A stretch of 64,000 nt of DNA from Algoriphagus sp. AK58 (lineage in GTDB: Bacteria; Bacteroidota; Bacteroidia; Cytophagales; Cyclobacteriaceae). Shown piece after piece: positions 42,610 through 50,821 of the stretch; positions within the stretch are counted from its first letter, which is position 1; each line of letters starts with the position of its first letter. Made by a program: the position numbers and the translations under genes. Below the pieces are notes generated by a model. That model did no database searches, was not told the origin of the DNA, and was given only the letters and a program-made list of their open reading frames with translations. The stretch is taken from contig NZ_QEIG01000008.1 in NCBI RefSeq assembly GCF_014324365.1, positions 62,001-126,000 on the forward strand, written 5' to 3'.

Positions 42610-43986
42610 TTACTTGAAAAACCGGCCAATCGGAATCTTATAGCCTACCTCCAATAGCCAGCCATCCAAAGTTCCTGTGAGCTCTTGATTAAGCGGGCGT
42701 CCATAGATCATACCACTGATGTTTTCTCTGCCTACAGCTGGACTTCCAAAATTTCTACTCAAATTGAAGGTGACCATGCCTGAGTTAAAGACAGGAAGCT
42801 CCCCAAATAGTCCTGCATTAAAAAATACCTTTCCCTCGGAAGTCTGCTCCAATGGAGTACTATTAATCTGATAGACAGTAAATCCATTCCCATTTCCTCC
42901 CGCTTGCCCTATATTGGACAAACCGTGGGTGCCAAGGGTAACCAATCCCGCTATAGACGAACCTAACCTCAATCTATTTTTTTCACCTATGATTTTGTGA
43001 TATCGAACCCGAAGCGGTATCGCTCCCACAGAGTATCCTTGCTGAGTATGTACCACTTCCCCAGGAATATTCAGGTGATTATAGGCCAACTGCCTACTGT
43101 ATCCACTTTCAAGGCTAAATCTACCTCGTGTGTATCCCAATAGATACTGATATCCGCTAGTTATATGAGAAAATTCCAAATAAGGAACTCGCTCATCCCT
43201 TGGTCTGAATCGTAACGAACCTGAAACAGAAAGATAAACGCCATCTCCCCAAGCCCTCTCTCTCCGAACTGTCTTCTGATCTAGCTTTTCAAGTTTAGCA
43301 GCTGCCTTTTCCTCTCTAGTCCTTCCTTTAAAATCGATCCCATAGCCGACAAACAAACCTGTGTAAGTACCTGAGCGCTCCACCAAAATCTGATTTTGCT
43401 GTGGAATCCCCCAGGATACTTCTGCAGTATTCAAAGCGCTTATTCCTGATTGATGTCGAATACCGAGAGTGACGTAATTTTTCCGACCTGTGTAAAATTT
43501 CACCCCTGCTTCCAATCCAAGATTTCCTGCGATCCGGGATTCTTTAGATGCCATAAAAAACGTAGTCGAATCAGCACCCGAAAAATCAAAGTAGTTATTG
43601 ACAGTTATTCCCACGTTAGGTTGAATAAAAAAGGCTTTGGTTCCTTTTTCCCATGATTTTCTCAACCCTAGCCGAAAGTTACCAAAGGAATCAAAGTAAA
43701 AAGCCTTCAAAGCTGGATTGGTATTGGGGAAGTTTGGGTACCAATCGTAATTGAAGTTTGCCCTTGCTGATTCGGCTTGGAGGACTAATTGAAGATCATT
43801 GGTAATTCCATAAAGCATATTAATCCCCAAATGGTAATTGATTGGATTTCCAATCTGATCAGTAGAACGCTGATACATCAATTGAGGACCACCATAAAGC
43901 TCCATTTTCAATCGGCTCTGCGCCTTGAGTTCCAAACCGAAAGCGCACCAAAACACCACTACGAATAGAGTAAATTCAATTTTCAT
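42610..43986 (-). CDS. Outer-membrane beta-barrel protein of unknown function
   Basis: 458 residues from ATG 43986, which starts a signal peptide (MKIEFTLFVVVFWCAFGLELKAQ); 18 upstream codons are open. The mature protein is made of short alternating-hydrophobic stretches (NLGLEAGVKFYTGRKNYVTLGIRHQSG in pieces, LFGELPVFNSGMVTFNLSRNF) and ends ...LLEVGYKIPIGRFFK with a C-terminal Phe-Phe-Lys, consistent with a barrel. I cannot name the family. Monocistronic, with the shared hairpin at 42553-42589 as its end. Confidence 0.6.
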   Translation of the reverse strand: MKIEFTLFVVVFWCAFGLELKAQSRLKMELYGGPQLMYQRSTDQIGNPINYHLGINMLYGITNDLQLVLQAESARANFNYDWYPNFPNTNPALKAFYFDSFGNFRLGLRKSWEKGTKAFFIQPNVGITVNNYFDFSGADSTTFFMASKESRIAGNLGLEAGVKFYTGRKNYVTLGIRHQSGISALNTAEVSWGIPQQNQILVERSGTYTGLFVGYGIDFKGRTREEKAAAKLEKLDQKTVRRERAWGDGVYLSVSGSLRFRPRDERVPYLEFSHITSGYQYLLGYTRGRFSLESGYSRQLAYNHLNIPGEVVHTQQGYSVGAIPLRVRYHKIIGEKNRLRLGSSIAGLVTLGTHGLSNIGQAGGNGNGFTVYQINSTPLEQTSEGKVFFNAGLFGELPVFNSGMVTFNLSRNFGSPAVGRENISGMIYGRPLNQELTGTLDGWLLEVGYKIPIGRFFK

Positions 43987-44160
43987 AAAATCCAACTTTG
44001 AAATGAACGAAAAACTAAGACTCCTATTTAGAGCCGACACAAAAAGTTCCGGCTCGATTATAAAAGTATGCGCTACAGAGATGCGTTGTCTGATTAGATA
44101 TTAAAAGAATGTTAATAGACTTAGTTAAAAAACCTTATTCTAAAACCCTCTTTCGGAATG

Positions 44161-45039
44161 TTAAAGCACATTTAGAGATTGCTCTTTGATTTTTTCAAGT
44201 TCATCCTTCATCAGAATGACATGCTTTTGAATTTCAGCATCGTTCGCCTTTGAACCGATTGTATTGATCTCTCTACCGATTTCCTGACTGATAAATCCAA
44301 GTTTTTTACCTTGATTAACTTCCTGATCCATGGATTTCAGGAAATAATCCAGATGCGTCTCTAACCTTACAATTTCCTCCGTGATATCAATTTTCTCAAA
44401 ATAGTAAATCAATTCTTGCTCAAAACGATTGGCATCAAACGAGTTTTCATCCATCCATTGGGAAAAATGTCCTCTTATTCTTGTCTGGATTTTTTCTTTT
44501 CGATTGGACTCATCTGCTTTGATTTTTGACAATCCAGTCCTGATAATCTCAATATTTTCTTTCAGCTTTTGAAAAAGGGAGGCTCCCTCATCTTTCCTAA
44601 AGTTGTCACATTTTTTCAATGCCTCTTCCAAAACCAGCTTCACCTGCTCCCAATCCTCACTTTCTTCCCTATCGATCGGAACACTGATCATCACATTGGG
44701 AGCTTGAAGCGATAATTTGAAAAGATCAGTAGATACCTCGCCTACCGATTCGGCTAGCCTTTTAAACTCCAAAAAATAGGTTTTGAACAAATCCTCATTA
44801 ATACTGACCGGGAGGTTTTGAACTCCTTTTGCGACAAATTCAATGGAAATGCTGACTTTTCCCCGATCCAAAACAGACTGTACCAAGTTTCTGATTTCAG
44901 GCTCTTTATCGGAGAACTGACGAGGACTTCGGACTGCGAGATCCAAAAACTTTGAGTTGAGCGAGCGAACCTCTACTTGGATCACCATGTGCTCATTCTC
45001 AAATCCGGCAACCCCAAAGCCGGTCATAGATTTGATCAT
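44161..45039 (-). CDS. YicC/YloC family endoribonuclease
   Basis: 292 residues, the normal length. The N-terminus MIKSMTGFGVAGFE and VEVRSLNSKFLDLAVRSPRQF are diagnostic (the MTGFG motif), and the C-terminal DUF1732 part has GKKLGFISQEIGREINTIGSKAND with the conserved E-x-N-T-x-G-S-K-A. YicC of E. coli cleaves a small RNA and affects fitness in stationary phase. Here it is the last gene of an operon behind the 1100-residue surface protein, 13 bases away. Confidence 0.9.
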   Translation of the reverse strand: MIKSMTGFGVAGFENEHMVIQVEVRSLNSKFLDLAVRSPRQFSDKEPEIRNLVQSVLDRGKVSISIEFVAKGVQNLPVSINEDLFKTYFLEFKRLAESVGEVSTDLFKLSLQAPNVMISVPIDREESEDWEQVKLVLEEALKKCDNFRKDEGASLFQKLKENIEIIRTGLSKIKADESNRKEKIQTRIRGHFSQWMDENSFDANRFEQELIYYFEKIDITEEIVRLETHLDYFLKSMDQEVNQGKKLGFISQEIGREINTIGSKANDAEIQKHVILMKDELEKIKEQSLNVL

Positions 45040-45052
45040 AAATAAATTAAGA

Positions 45053-48000
45053 TTAGAAATTGTAGCCTAAAGTAAAATAAAACTTCAGGTCTTCAGATTG
45101 ATAGTTTCGAACAGGCCTAGCTACATCAAATTTGACATAATAATTCAACAATACAGTTCTCAAGCCAGCCCCATAGCTCTGTAACCAAGGATTATTGAAA
45201 TTATTCAATACGATAACAAATGGAGAGCCGGGAGTATTAATCACTTCAGTATTTTGATCATTCACCCTTTCCCAGGGTGCCGAATCGTTCCAAGCAGATC
45301 CGATGTCATAAAATCCAACAAGCTGGAAGTTTCTTACAAAATTGGAAGAAATATTTCCTCTTGTTAGGTAAGAAAACAAAGGTAACCGAAGTTCAGTCGT
45401 GAAGGTGAAAACATTTCTTCCCCTTATTTCATCGTAATCATATCCCCTTAAATCCACAAAGTCCGCAAAAAGTATGTTGGAGTTTTCCGTACCAGTTGGA
45501 TTCCTCACAGGTGATGGTTCAGGTCTATTGCTTGGAGGATTGTAAAACTCATTAAACAACCAATTGTCCATGCCTCCGACCAAATAATTTTGAGGGTTTG
45601 GACCCATAAAAGACCCGTAATAAAGCTTGGATGCCAGTATGATGTTTTTGTGAATTTTTTGATAATTACGGATGTCTAAGTAAAAATTACTAAATGAACG
45701 ATTGCCATGATTCATACCTTGGTAATGCATAAATCCGACTTTTCCTTTAGTGCCTGTAAAGGAATAAAGCCCCATGGGTTCTGTTCGGTCATAAACAAAC
45801 TCAGCCTTTCCTCCTAAATAATTGACATCGAATCTGTTTTGCTCAGGTACTTGACCATAAATAATCGAATCAGGATTCAAATTAAAGTATTGTGATTTAG
45901 CCAAAAACGGTGCTGCATAGACCCTAGAATGAATATTTAATGGATAGGAAACCCCAGCCTCGACCTTGGTGAGCACATACTTTTGAAAAGTAATATCACT
46001 TTCTTGAACTCGGACCGTCTTCCTGTCAAATCTCCCTCTAAAGTCCAGCCTGGATTTCAAGTATTCATATTCAAACCACACATCTCCACCGGAATTGAAA
46101 TCCAAGGAAGTCATGATCCCTCCCATGAATATATGATTGTCCAAAATATCAGTCATTTTACCGTTTAGGCTTATCCCAAAGCCTCTCAAAGGGTCAACTA
46201 CAAAACGGGTATTGATATTATTGGTGAAAAATTGAGGTTCCATCTCACGTGGTCCTGAGACTCTTTTTTGGAGAGACTGTTTCCTGAATGACTCCAATAA
46301 ATTAGTCCTATTCAAGTCGGGTCTGACATCTCCAGTCTGCTGTTGTTGAGCCACGCCTGTAGGAGGCAACGTATCAAAGACATAATTATCTGTATTAATA
46401 CCTTTCCTGGATTCAAATCTCAACCTATCCAAATTAATGGATGAGGTTCTGGATTTGGTAGTATCCAAAACCACATTGGGTTTCGGTACTTCAGGGGCAG
46501 GTTGGACCGCAGTGGGTTGAGGAGTCTGGGTTCTTGATTCCAGCAATCTTCTAGCAGCCAATCTTTCGTTGAGATCTTTTGCCTGGGCCAATTGCACCCT
46601 TGGAGTACTAGGAGTGAACTGGTCAGCACCGCTATACCCCTCTACAAAAAGGTAAGATTCTTTACCGTTTCTTACGGCATAAGCAATTTTATTCATCCGA
46701 CTAGTCACATCAAAAACCTCGATGCTTTTGTCAAAAGCTGTAATCTGATTAGAAATCTGACTACCCACATTATGCCTCATGACATTAGTGATCCCACTTA
46801 AATCACTGAGATACAGCAAGGTATTGCTATTTACCTTTCTTGGCCTCAGGTTCTTACTATTTGCATTGGTTATCTTGGTAAAGACCGTTGTGTCTTTAAG
46901 CACCTGTGCCATGAAGAGGTTGTACTGATTGGGAAGCACTTTAATGTCAGGGGTGGCGGTCAGTACGGAATCGGGGAGTTCCGTAAAGTTTGTCGAGTAG
47001 ATTATCGTAGAATCATTAAGGAAAACAGGGGTATGGTCATCAAACAAATCATTTGTCAACCTTTTGCCCTGACCTCTAACATTTAAGGTATAAATATCCG
47101 TACGCCCATTGGAAATAGCAGAAAGCACCATATTCCTTCCAGACTCATTGAAGTCCAGGCTCAAAATCTGGGTAATATTTCTAAGAAAGATTTTATCCTG
47201 AGAAGTACCGTCGATGGAACGTTGTCTTAGTGTCGTGAACCCTCTTTTGAATGAAGCGATCGCAATATTTGCCGAGTCTCTCCAAGCAATCACAGGAGAA
47301 CTCAGATTCGGAGGGAGTTCTTCGTGTTTGGCTCCTCCCTGAAAAACGGTCTGTTCTGTACCTGAGGACAAATCCCTTACTATGACCTTAAATTTACCCG
47401 CATTGTTGATAACATAGGCAAGCTGCAATCCATCCGGGCTGAATTTTATATCTGAAATAGCCCCATCTACTCTGGAGGAGGTCAGTGCGATTGCGTTTTG
47501 AGGATCTACCTGTTTAAAAGAGGCATAGACTGGCTCATTTATCTTTAAATAAAATTGCTGCCAATCCAAGAAGAAAGACTTAGCATTTAATCCAATCGTA
47601 TTGGCAATACTATTTTCCTCATTTCTGTTAATTCTTGAAAGATTCAGAATACTGGAAACATATCTTCTACCATACTTTTCAGCGATGTAGTTCCATATAG
47701 ATTGTCCTACCAAACCTGCTTCAACCCCAGTCAAATTTCTGATTTTAGGATTGGAATTATCCTTTAAAAAATCCCGAATAAAATCATCCATCTCCCTGCT
47801 CCAGCCTTTTGCCAAATAAAGAGCTACACCGTCCACATACCAATCCGGAAAATCATTGACCAAATTAGCTTGGAATGCATCAGCCACTGAGGCGCCGTAG
47901 AGCATTTCTCTGATAATTACTTTTGCCGTGGCATAAATGATATCTTCCTTAAACAGATCCATTCGACCCTTGTACGCTACTTCGGCAATTAAACGGGTGA

Positions 48001-48355
48001 ACTTGGTCTGCCCCTCTTCTGTATACTGCTGGGCATTCAGATCCAAATTACTCTGAAGCCTTTCTTCGGGGGAATTGTAGATGTAAATCTTTGGTTTGGT
48101 GTAAGCCACATAACCAATGCTTTGTGTGATTTTATCAAACTCAGACTCCAAAAAATCAATCGCCATCTTGGCATTTGGCCCACCCCGGTCGTAGTAATAG
48201 ACTTCAAAATTGTTGGAAGCATAAAAATACCACTTGATTTCTTTATGCTGCACCCGGTTTTTGCCAAATCGTTCCTGATCAAACTGAGCCCTAGCATGGG
48301 AAATCGTGAACAGTAATGTTAATAAGATTAGGTATCGAAAAACCAAAATTCGCAT
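45053..48355 (-). CDS. Large surface protein: pseudo-peptidase, beta-propeller and C-terminal beta-barrel
   Basis: 1100 residues with a signal peptide (to about residue 23, ARAQ). Residues 30-240 resemble a metallopeptidase-like (MA superfamily) domain: the helix expected to carry HExxH reads VIIREMLYGAS, and NDFPDWYVDGVALYLAKGW looks like the family's glutamate helix with Asp in place of Glu, so zinc chemistry is unlikely. Residues 280-570 have propeller text of the TolB/PD40 type (ISDIKFSPDGLQLAYVINN, LSSPVIAWRDSANIAIASF, TDIYTLNVRGQGKRLTND). A low-complexity Gln/Pro-rich linker (600-690) leads to a predicted Omp85-like barrel ending in YFTLGYNF with terminal Phe. Function unknown; likely outer-membrane anchored. 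Between an FAD oxidoreductase and yicC. Confidence 0.7.
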   Translation of the reverse strand: MRILVFRYLILLTLLFTISHARAQFDQERFGKNRVQHKEIKWYFYASNNFEVYYYDRGGPNAKMAIDFLESEFDKITQSIGYVAYTKPKIYIYNSPEERLQSNLDLNAQQYTEEGQTKFTRLIAEVAYKGRMDLFKEDIIYATAKVIIREMLYGASVADAFQANLVNDFPDWYVDGVALYLAKGWSREMDDFIRDFLKDNSNPKIRNLTGVEAGLVGQSIWNYIAEKYGRRYVSSILNLSRINRNEENSIANTIGLNAKSFFLDWQQFYLKINEPVYASFKQVDPQNAIALTSSRVDGAISDIKFSPDGLQLAYVINNAGKFKVIVRDLSSGTEQTVFQGGAKHEELPPNLSSPVIAWRDSANIAIASFKRGFTTLRQRSIDGTSQDKIFLRNITQILSLDFNESGRNMVLSAISNGRTDIYTLNVRGQGKRLTNDLFDDHTPVFLNDSTIIYSTNFTELPDSVLTATPDIKVLPNQYNLFMAQVLKDTTVFTKITNANSKNLRPRKVNSNTLLYLSDLSGITNVMRHNVGSQISNQITAFDKSIEVFDVTSRMNKIAYAVRNGKESYLFVEGYSGADQFTPSTPRVQLAQAKDLNERLAARRLLESRTQTPQPTAVQPAPEVPKPNVVLDTTKSRTSSINLDRLRFESRKGINTDNYVFDTLPPTGVAQQQQTGDVRPDLNRTNLLESFRKQSLQKRVSGPREMEPQFFTNNINTRFVVDPLRGFGISLNGKMTDILDNHIFMGGIMTSLDFNSGGDVWFEYEYLKSRLDFRGRFDRKTVRVQESDITFQKYVLTKVEAGVSYPLNIHSRVYAAPFLAKSQYFNLNPDSIIYGQVPEQNRFDVNYLGGKAEFVYDRTEPMGLYSFTGTKGKVGFMHYQGMNHGNRSFSNFYLDIRNYQKIHKNIILASKLYYGSFMGPNPQNYLVGGMDNWLFNEFYNPPSNRPEPSPVRNPTGTENSNILFADFVDLRGYDYDEIRGRNVFTFTTELRLPLFSYLTRGNISSNFVRNFQLVGFYDIGSAWNDSAPWERVNDQNTEVINTPGSPFVIVLNNFNNPWLQSYGAGLRTVLLNYYVKFDVARPVRNYQSEDLKFYFTLGYNF

Positions 48356-48376
48356 TCGAGAAAGAATTGATAAGTT

Positions 48377-49423
48377 TTAAATATACTTAAAATACCTTTT
48401 GATATCCACTTCTTTGACCAAAGGCTTTGAGTCTAGGAGGTATTCTACCATCTGCTGGCTAAAATACGGAATTAAAGATACCCCTTTAGCTCCAAAACCA
48501 TTGAATATGTAAACGCTTTCCTCTGTTGGATGTTTTCCTAAAAATGGCTTTCTGTCTTTTGTAGCCGGACGGATTCCGAATTTATGAGAAGTCACTTCGT
48601 TTACCTCCACTTTTACTACCTCGGTCAATTTCTCAAGAAGTTCTTTTCTGGCGGTTTCAGTAGGGCCCTGATCCAAATCGTGCCAAGTATAGGTTGATCC
48701 TACCCGAAAGGTTCCATTTCCCAAAGGAACTCTAAACACGCCCCTGTTTACAATAAATTCAGGATTAAACGACTGTACGACCTCAAGAATCTCACCCTTT
48801 ACCGGAGCAAAAGGTAAAAATGAAAAAAAACGAGAATTCTGAGCAGCAACCCCATTACAGTAAATCAACTTCTTAGCCTGAACACCCCTGTAATTCCAAC
48901 CAAATGATTCTTGATTCAGAGCTTCTTCCTCAAATTCCTCTTTCACCAATCTATCTTGGAAAAATTCGGCCATTTTATCGAGAAGTTGGTTGATGTCCAG
49001 CCAACCTGACATTTTCAGCAAAACTCCTCCAAAAGGATCTTTAAGCTCAGGATATTGACTTTCTGTATAAATCTTTTCAATGAACTGCTGAATATCAGGA
49101 TCACTGGAATGTCCCATCCACTCGTTTTGCTCTTCGATTGACAAAAAGGGTCTATAGATTTTCCTTGAATTTAAAAAACTGCTTCCTGTCAATTCTTCCA
49201 ACTCTCTGTAAAATGGCTGGATCTCAGGAAAGAGAATTTCTCCCATCCAGGTTTTCACCATTTTCCTCCCGGTTACGGGATTGTACAGACCTGCCGCTAT
49301 TCTGCTGCTTTTGTTCTGATCGGGTTGATCAAAAAGCATGACGCTCTTCCCCTCTTTGATAAGACGGTATCCCAATGCTGTACCTGCCAGCCCTTGTCCA
49401 ATGATTAAAAAATCAATTTCCAT
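48377..49423 (-). CDS. FAD-dependent oxidoreductase (DAO / MnmC-C-like)
   Basis: 348 residues from ATG 49423 (MEIDFLIIGQGLAGTALGYR); six open upstream codons rejected. The dinucleotide-binding motif GQGLAGTALGYRLIKEG begins the protein, IAAGLYNPVTGRKMVKTW follows, and GIRPATKDRKPFLGKHP with a C-terminal FNGFGAKGVSLIPYFSQQM is the FAD-contact end of DAO-family enzymes, most like the C-terminal domain of MnmC that processes the tRNA wobble uridine. The real substrate is not certain. First gene of the three-gene minus-strand operon ending in yicC. Confidence 0.82.
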   Translation of the reverse strand: MEIDFLIIGQGLAGTALGYRLIKEGKSVMLFDQPDQNKSSRIAAGLYNPVTGRKMVKTWMGEILFPEIQPFYRELEELTGSSFLNSRKIYRPFLSIEEQNEWMGHSSDPDIQQFIEKIYTESQYPELKDPFGGVLLKMSGWLDINQLLDKMAEFFQDRLVKEEFEEEALNQESFGWNYRGVQAKKLIYCNGVAAQNSRFFSFLPFAPVKGEILEVVQSFNPEFIVNRGVFRVPLGNGTFRVGSTYTWHDLDQGPTETARKELLEKLTEVVKVEVNEVTSHKFGIRPATKDRKPFLGKHPTEESVYIFNGFGAKGVSLIPYFSQQMVEYLLDSKPLVKEVDIKRYFKYI

Positions 49424-49478
49424 AGTCCAAATTAACTCCAATATTCCTTACTTTGTCCAGATCACGAGGACTTTTGAG

Positions 49479-50132
49479 ATGCTTCATATTAAGTGCTTCA
49501 CCTTCAATCCATTTCAGGAAAACACCTATTTGGTGTATGATGATTCCGGAATCGCCGCATTGATTGACCCGGGCTGTCATACCTCAGGAGAGCGGAAAGA
49601 ATTGGAAGATTTTATTCTATCTGAAGGATTGAAGGTCTCCCAACTCCTCAACACCCATTGTCATATCGACCATGTTTTGGGAAATGCTTGGGCTATCAGA
49701 CAATTCCATGTCGACTTACAAATACATCCCAATGAGGTTTCTGTTTTAAAGTCAGTGGAAGTCTATGCTCCTACCTATGGATTCTTTGGATATGAATCTA
49801 CAGAGGCAGGTAGATTTCTTGAAGAAGGCCAGGAAATCCAAGTCGGTGAAGAAATCCTAAAGACCCTGTATGTTCCCGGACACTCCCCTGGTCATTTGGT
49901 TTTCTACCATGAGAGCAGCCATCGTTGTATTGGAGGAGACACCTTGTTTAGAGGCAGTATTGGCCGGACAGATCTTCCCGGAGGCAACCATCAACTTCTT
50001 CTATCCAAAATAAAAAGTCAACTTTTCAGCCTTCCAGATTCCACCGTAGTTTTCCCAGGTCATGGTCCAGAAACCACCATCGGTTTTGAAAAAATCCATA
50101 ATCCATTTGTCGGAGAAAGAGCAGTCTATTGA
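49479..50132 (+). CDS. MBL-fold metallo-hydrolase (glyoxalase II-like)
   Basis: 217 residues from ATG 49479 (MLHIKCFTFNPFQENTYLVY); 47 upstream codons are open but lie in the divergent promoter region. Zinc ligands are present: THCHIDH (His60, His62, Asp64, His65), YVPGHSPGHLVFYH and the final PGHGPETTIG. This is the compact glyoxalase-II/hydroxyacylglutathione-hydrolase-like group with unknown thioester or lactone substrates. Start of a five-gene chain of overlapping genes leading into pssA, porU and porV. Confidence 0.87.
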   Translation: MLHIKCFTFNPFQENTYLVYDDSGIAALIDPGCHTSGERKELEDFILSEGLKVSQLLNTHCHIDHVLGNAWAIRQFHVDLQIHPNEVSVLKSVEVYAPTYGFFGYESTEAGRFLEEGQEIQVGEEILKTLYVPGHSPGHLVFYHESSHRCIGGDTLFRGSIGRTDLPGGNHQLLLSKIKSQLFSLPDSTVVFPGHGPETTIGFEKIHNPFVGERAVY

Positions 50133-50821
50133 AAATCAAGGCCCATATACCAAATACTTTAACTCTCCTTAATCTTTTTTTTGGAGTGATGGGAATCATC
50201 CAGGTCCTGGATGGCAAGATTATGCATGGGGCATATTTTGTTTTGATCGCTGCAACATTTGATTTTTTTGATGGTTTTGTAGCCAGATTACTAAAAGTAC
50301 AAAGTGCCATTGGTAAAGAACTGGATTCCCTTGCAGATGTGGTATCATTTGGAGTTTTGCCGGGGGTAATTCTTTTTTCAATGGCAAAATCCCATTCTGA
50401 CCAGGAATGGTTACCCTATTTGACATTGATTGTCCCGATGCTTTCGGCCTACCGGCTGGCAAAGTTCAACTTGGACACTAGACAAAGCGATCGGTTCCTA
50501 GGTCTTCCCACTCCTGCTAACGCACTGTTTATTTCCACACTACCCTACTTGGCACTTCAATGGCCCGCTTTTGGCCAGTTGATCACCCAACCTACCAGCT
50601 TGGTCATCATTGCCTGGATTTTTTCAATCCTCTTGATTATTGAATTGCCATTGATCGCATTGAAATTCAAAAACTTTGGATTTGGGAATAACAAGTTTCG
50701 TTACCTATTGATTGTTACTGGAATTGTGTCTTTTGCTTGGATTCAACTTGCAGGTATCCCACTTTTAATTTTAGCGTATATTGCTTTATCGATTTTGGAG
50801 CAAGTCAGTGGAAGTGAATGA
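50129..50821 (+). CDS. pssA: CDP-diacylglycerol-serine O-phosphatidyltransferase
   Basis: 230 residues from TTG 50129, which overlaps the preceding TGA (TTGA); a Met is not otherwise available before the conserved start KIKAHIPNTLTLLNLFFG. The CDP-alcohol phosphotransferase motif D-x2-D-G-x2-A-R-x8-G-x3-D-x3-D is exact (Asp45, Asp48, Gly49, Ala52, Arg53, Gly62, Asp66, Asp70). Six or more hydrophobic helices. It makes phosphatidylserine, the precursor of phosphatidylethanolamine. Co-translated with porU, which it overlaps by four bases. Confidence 0.92.
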   Translation: MKIKAHIPNTLTLLNLFFGVMGIIQVLDGKIMHGAYFVLIAATFDFFDGFVARLLKVQSAIGKELDSLADVVSFGVLPGVILFSMAKSHSDQEWLPYLTLIVPMLSAYRLAKFNLDTRQSDRFLGLPTPANALFISTLPYLALQWPAFGQLITQPTSLVIIAWIFSILLIIELPLIALKFKNFGFGNNKFRYLLIVTGIVSFAWIQLAGIPLLILAYIALSILEQVSGSE

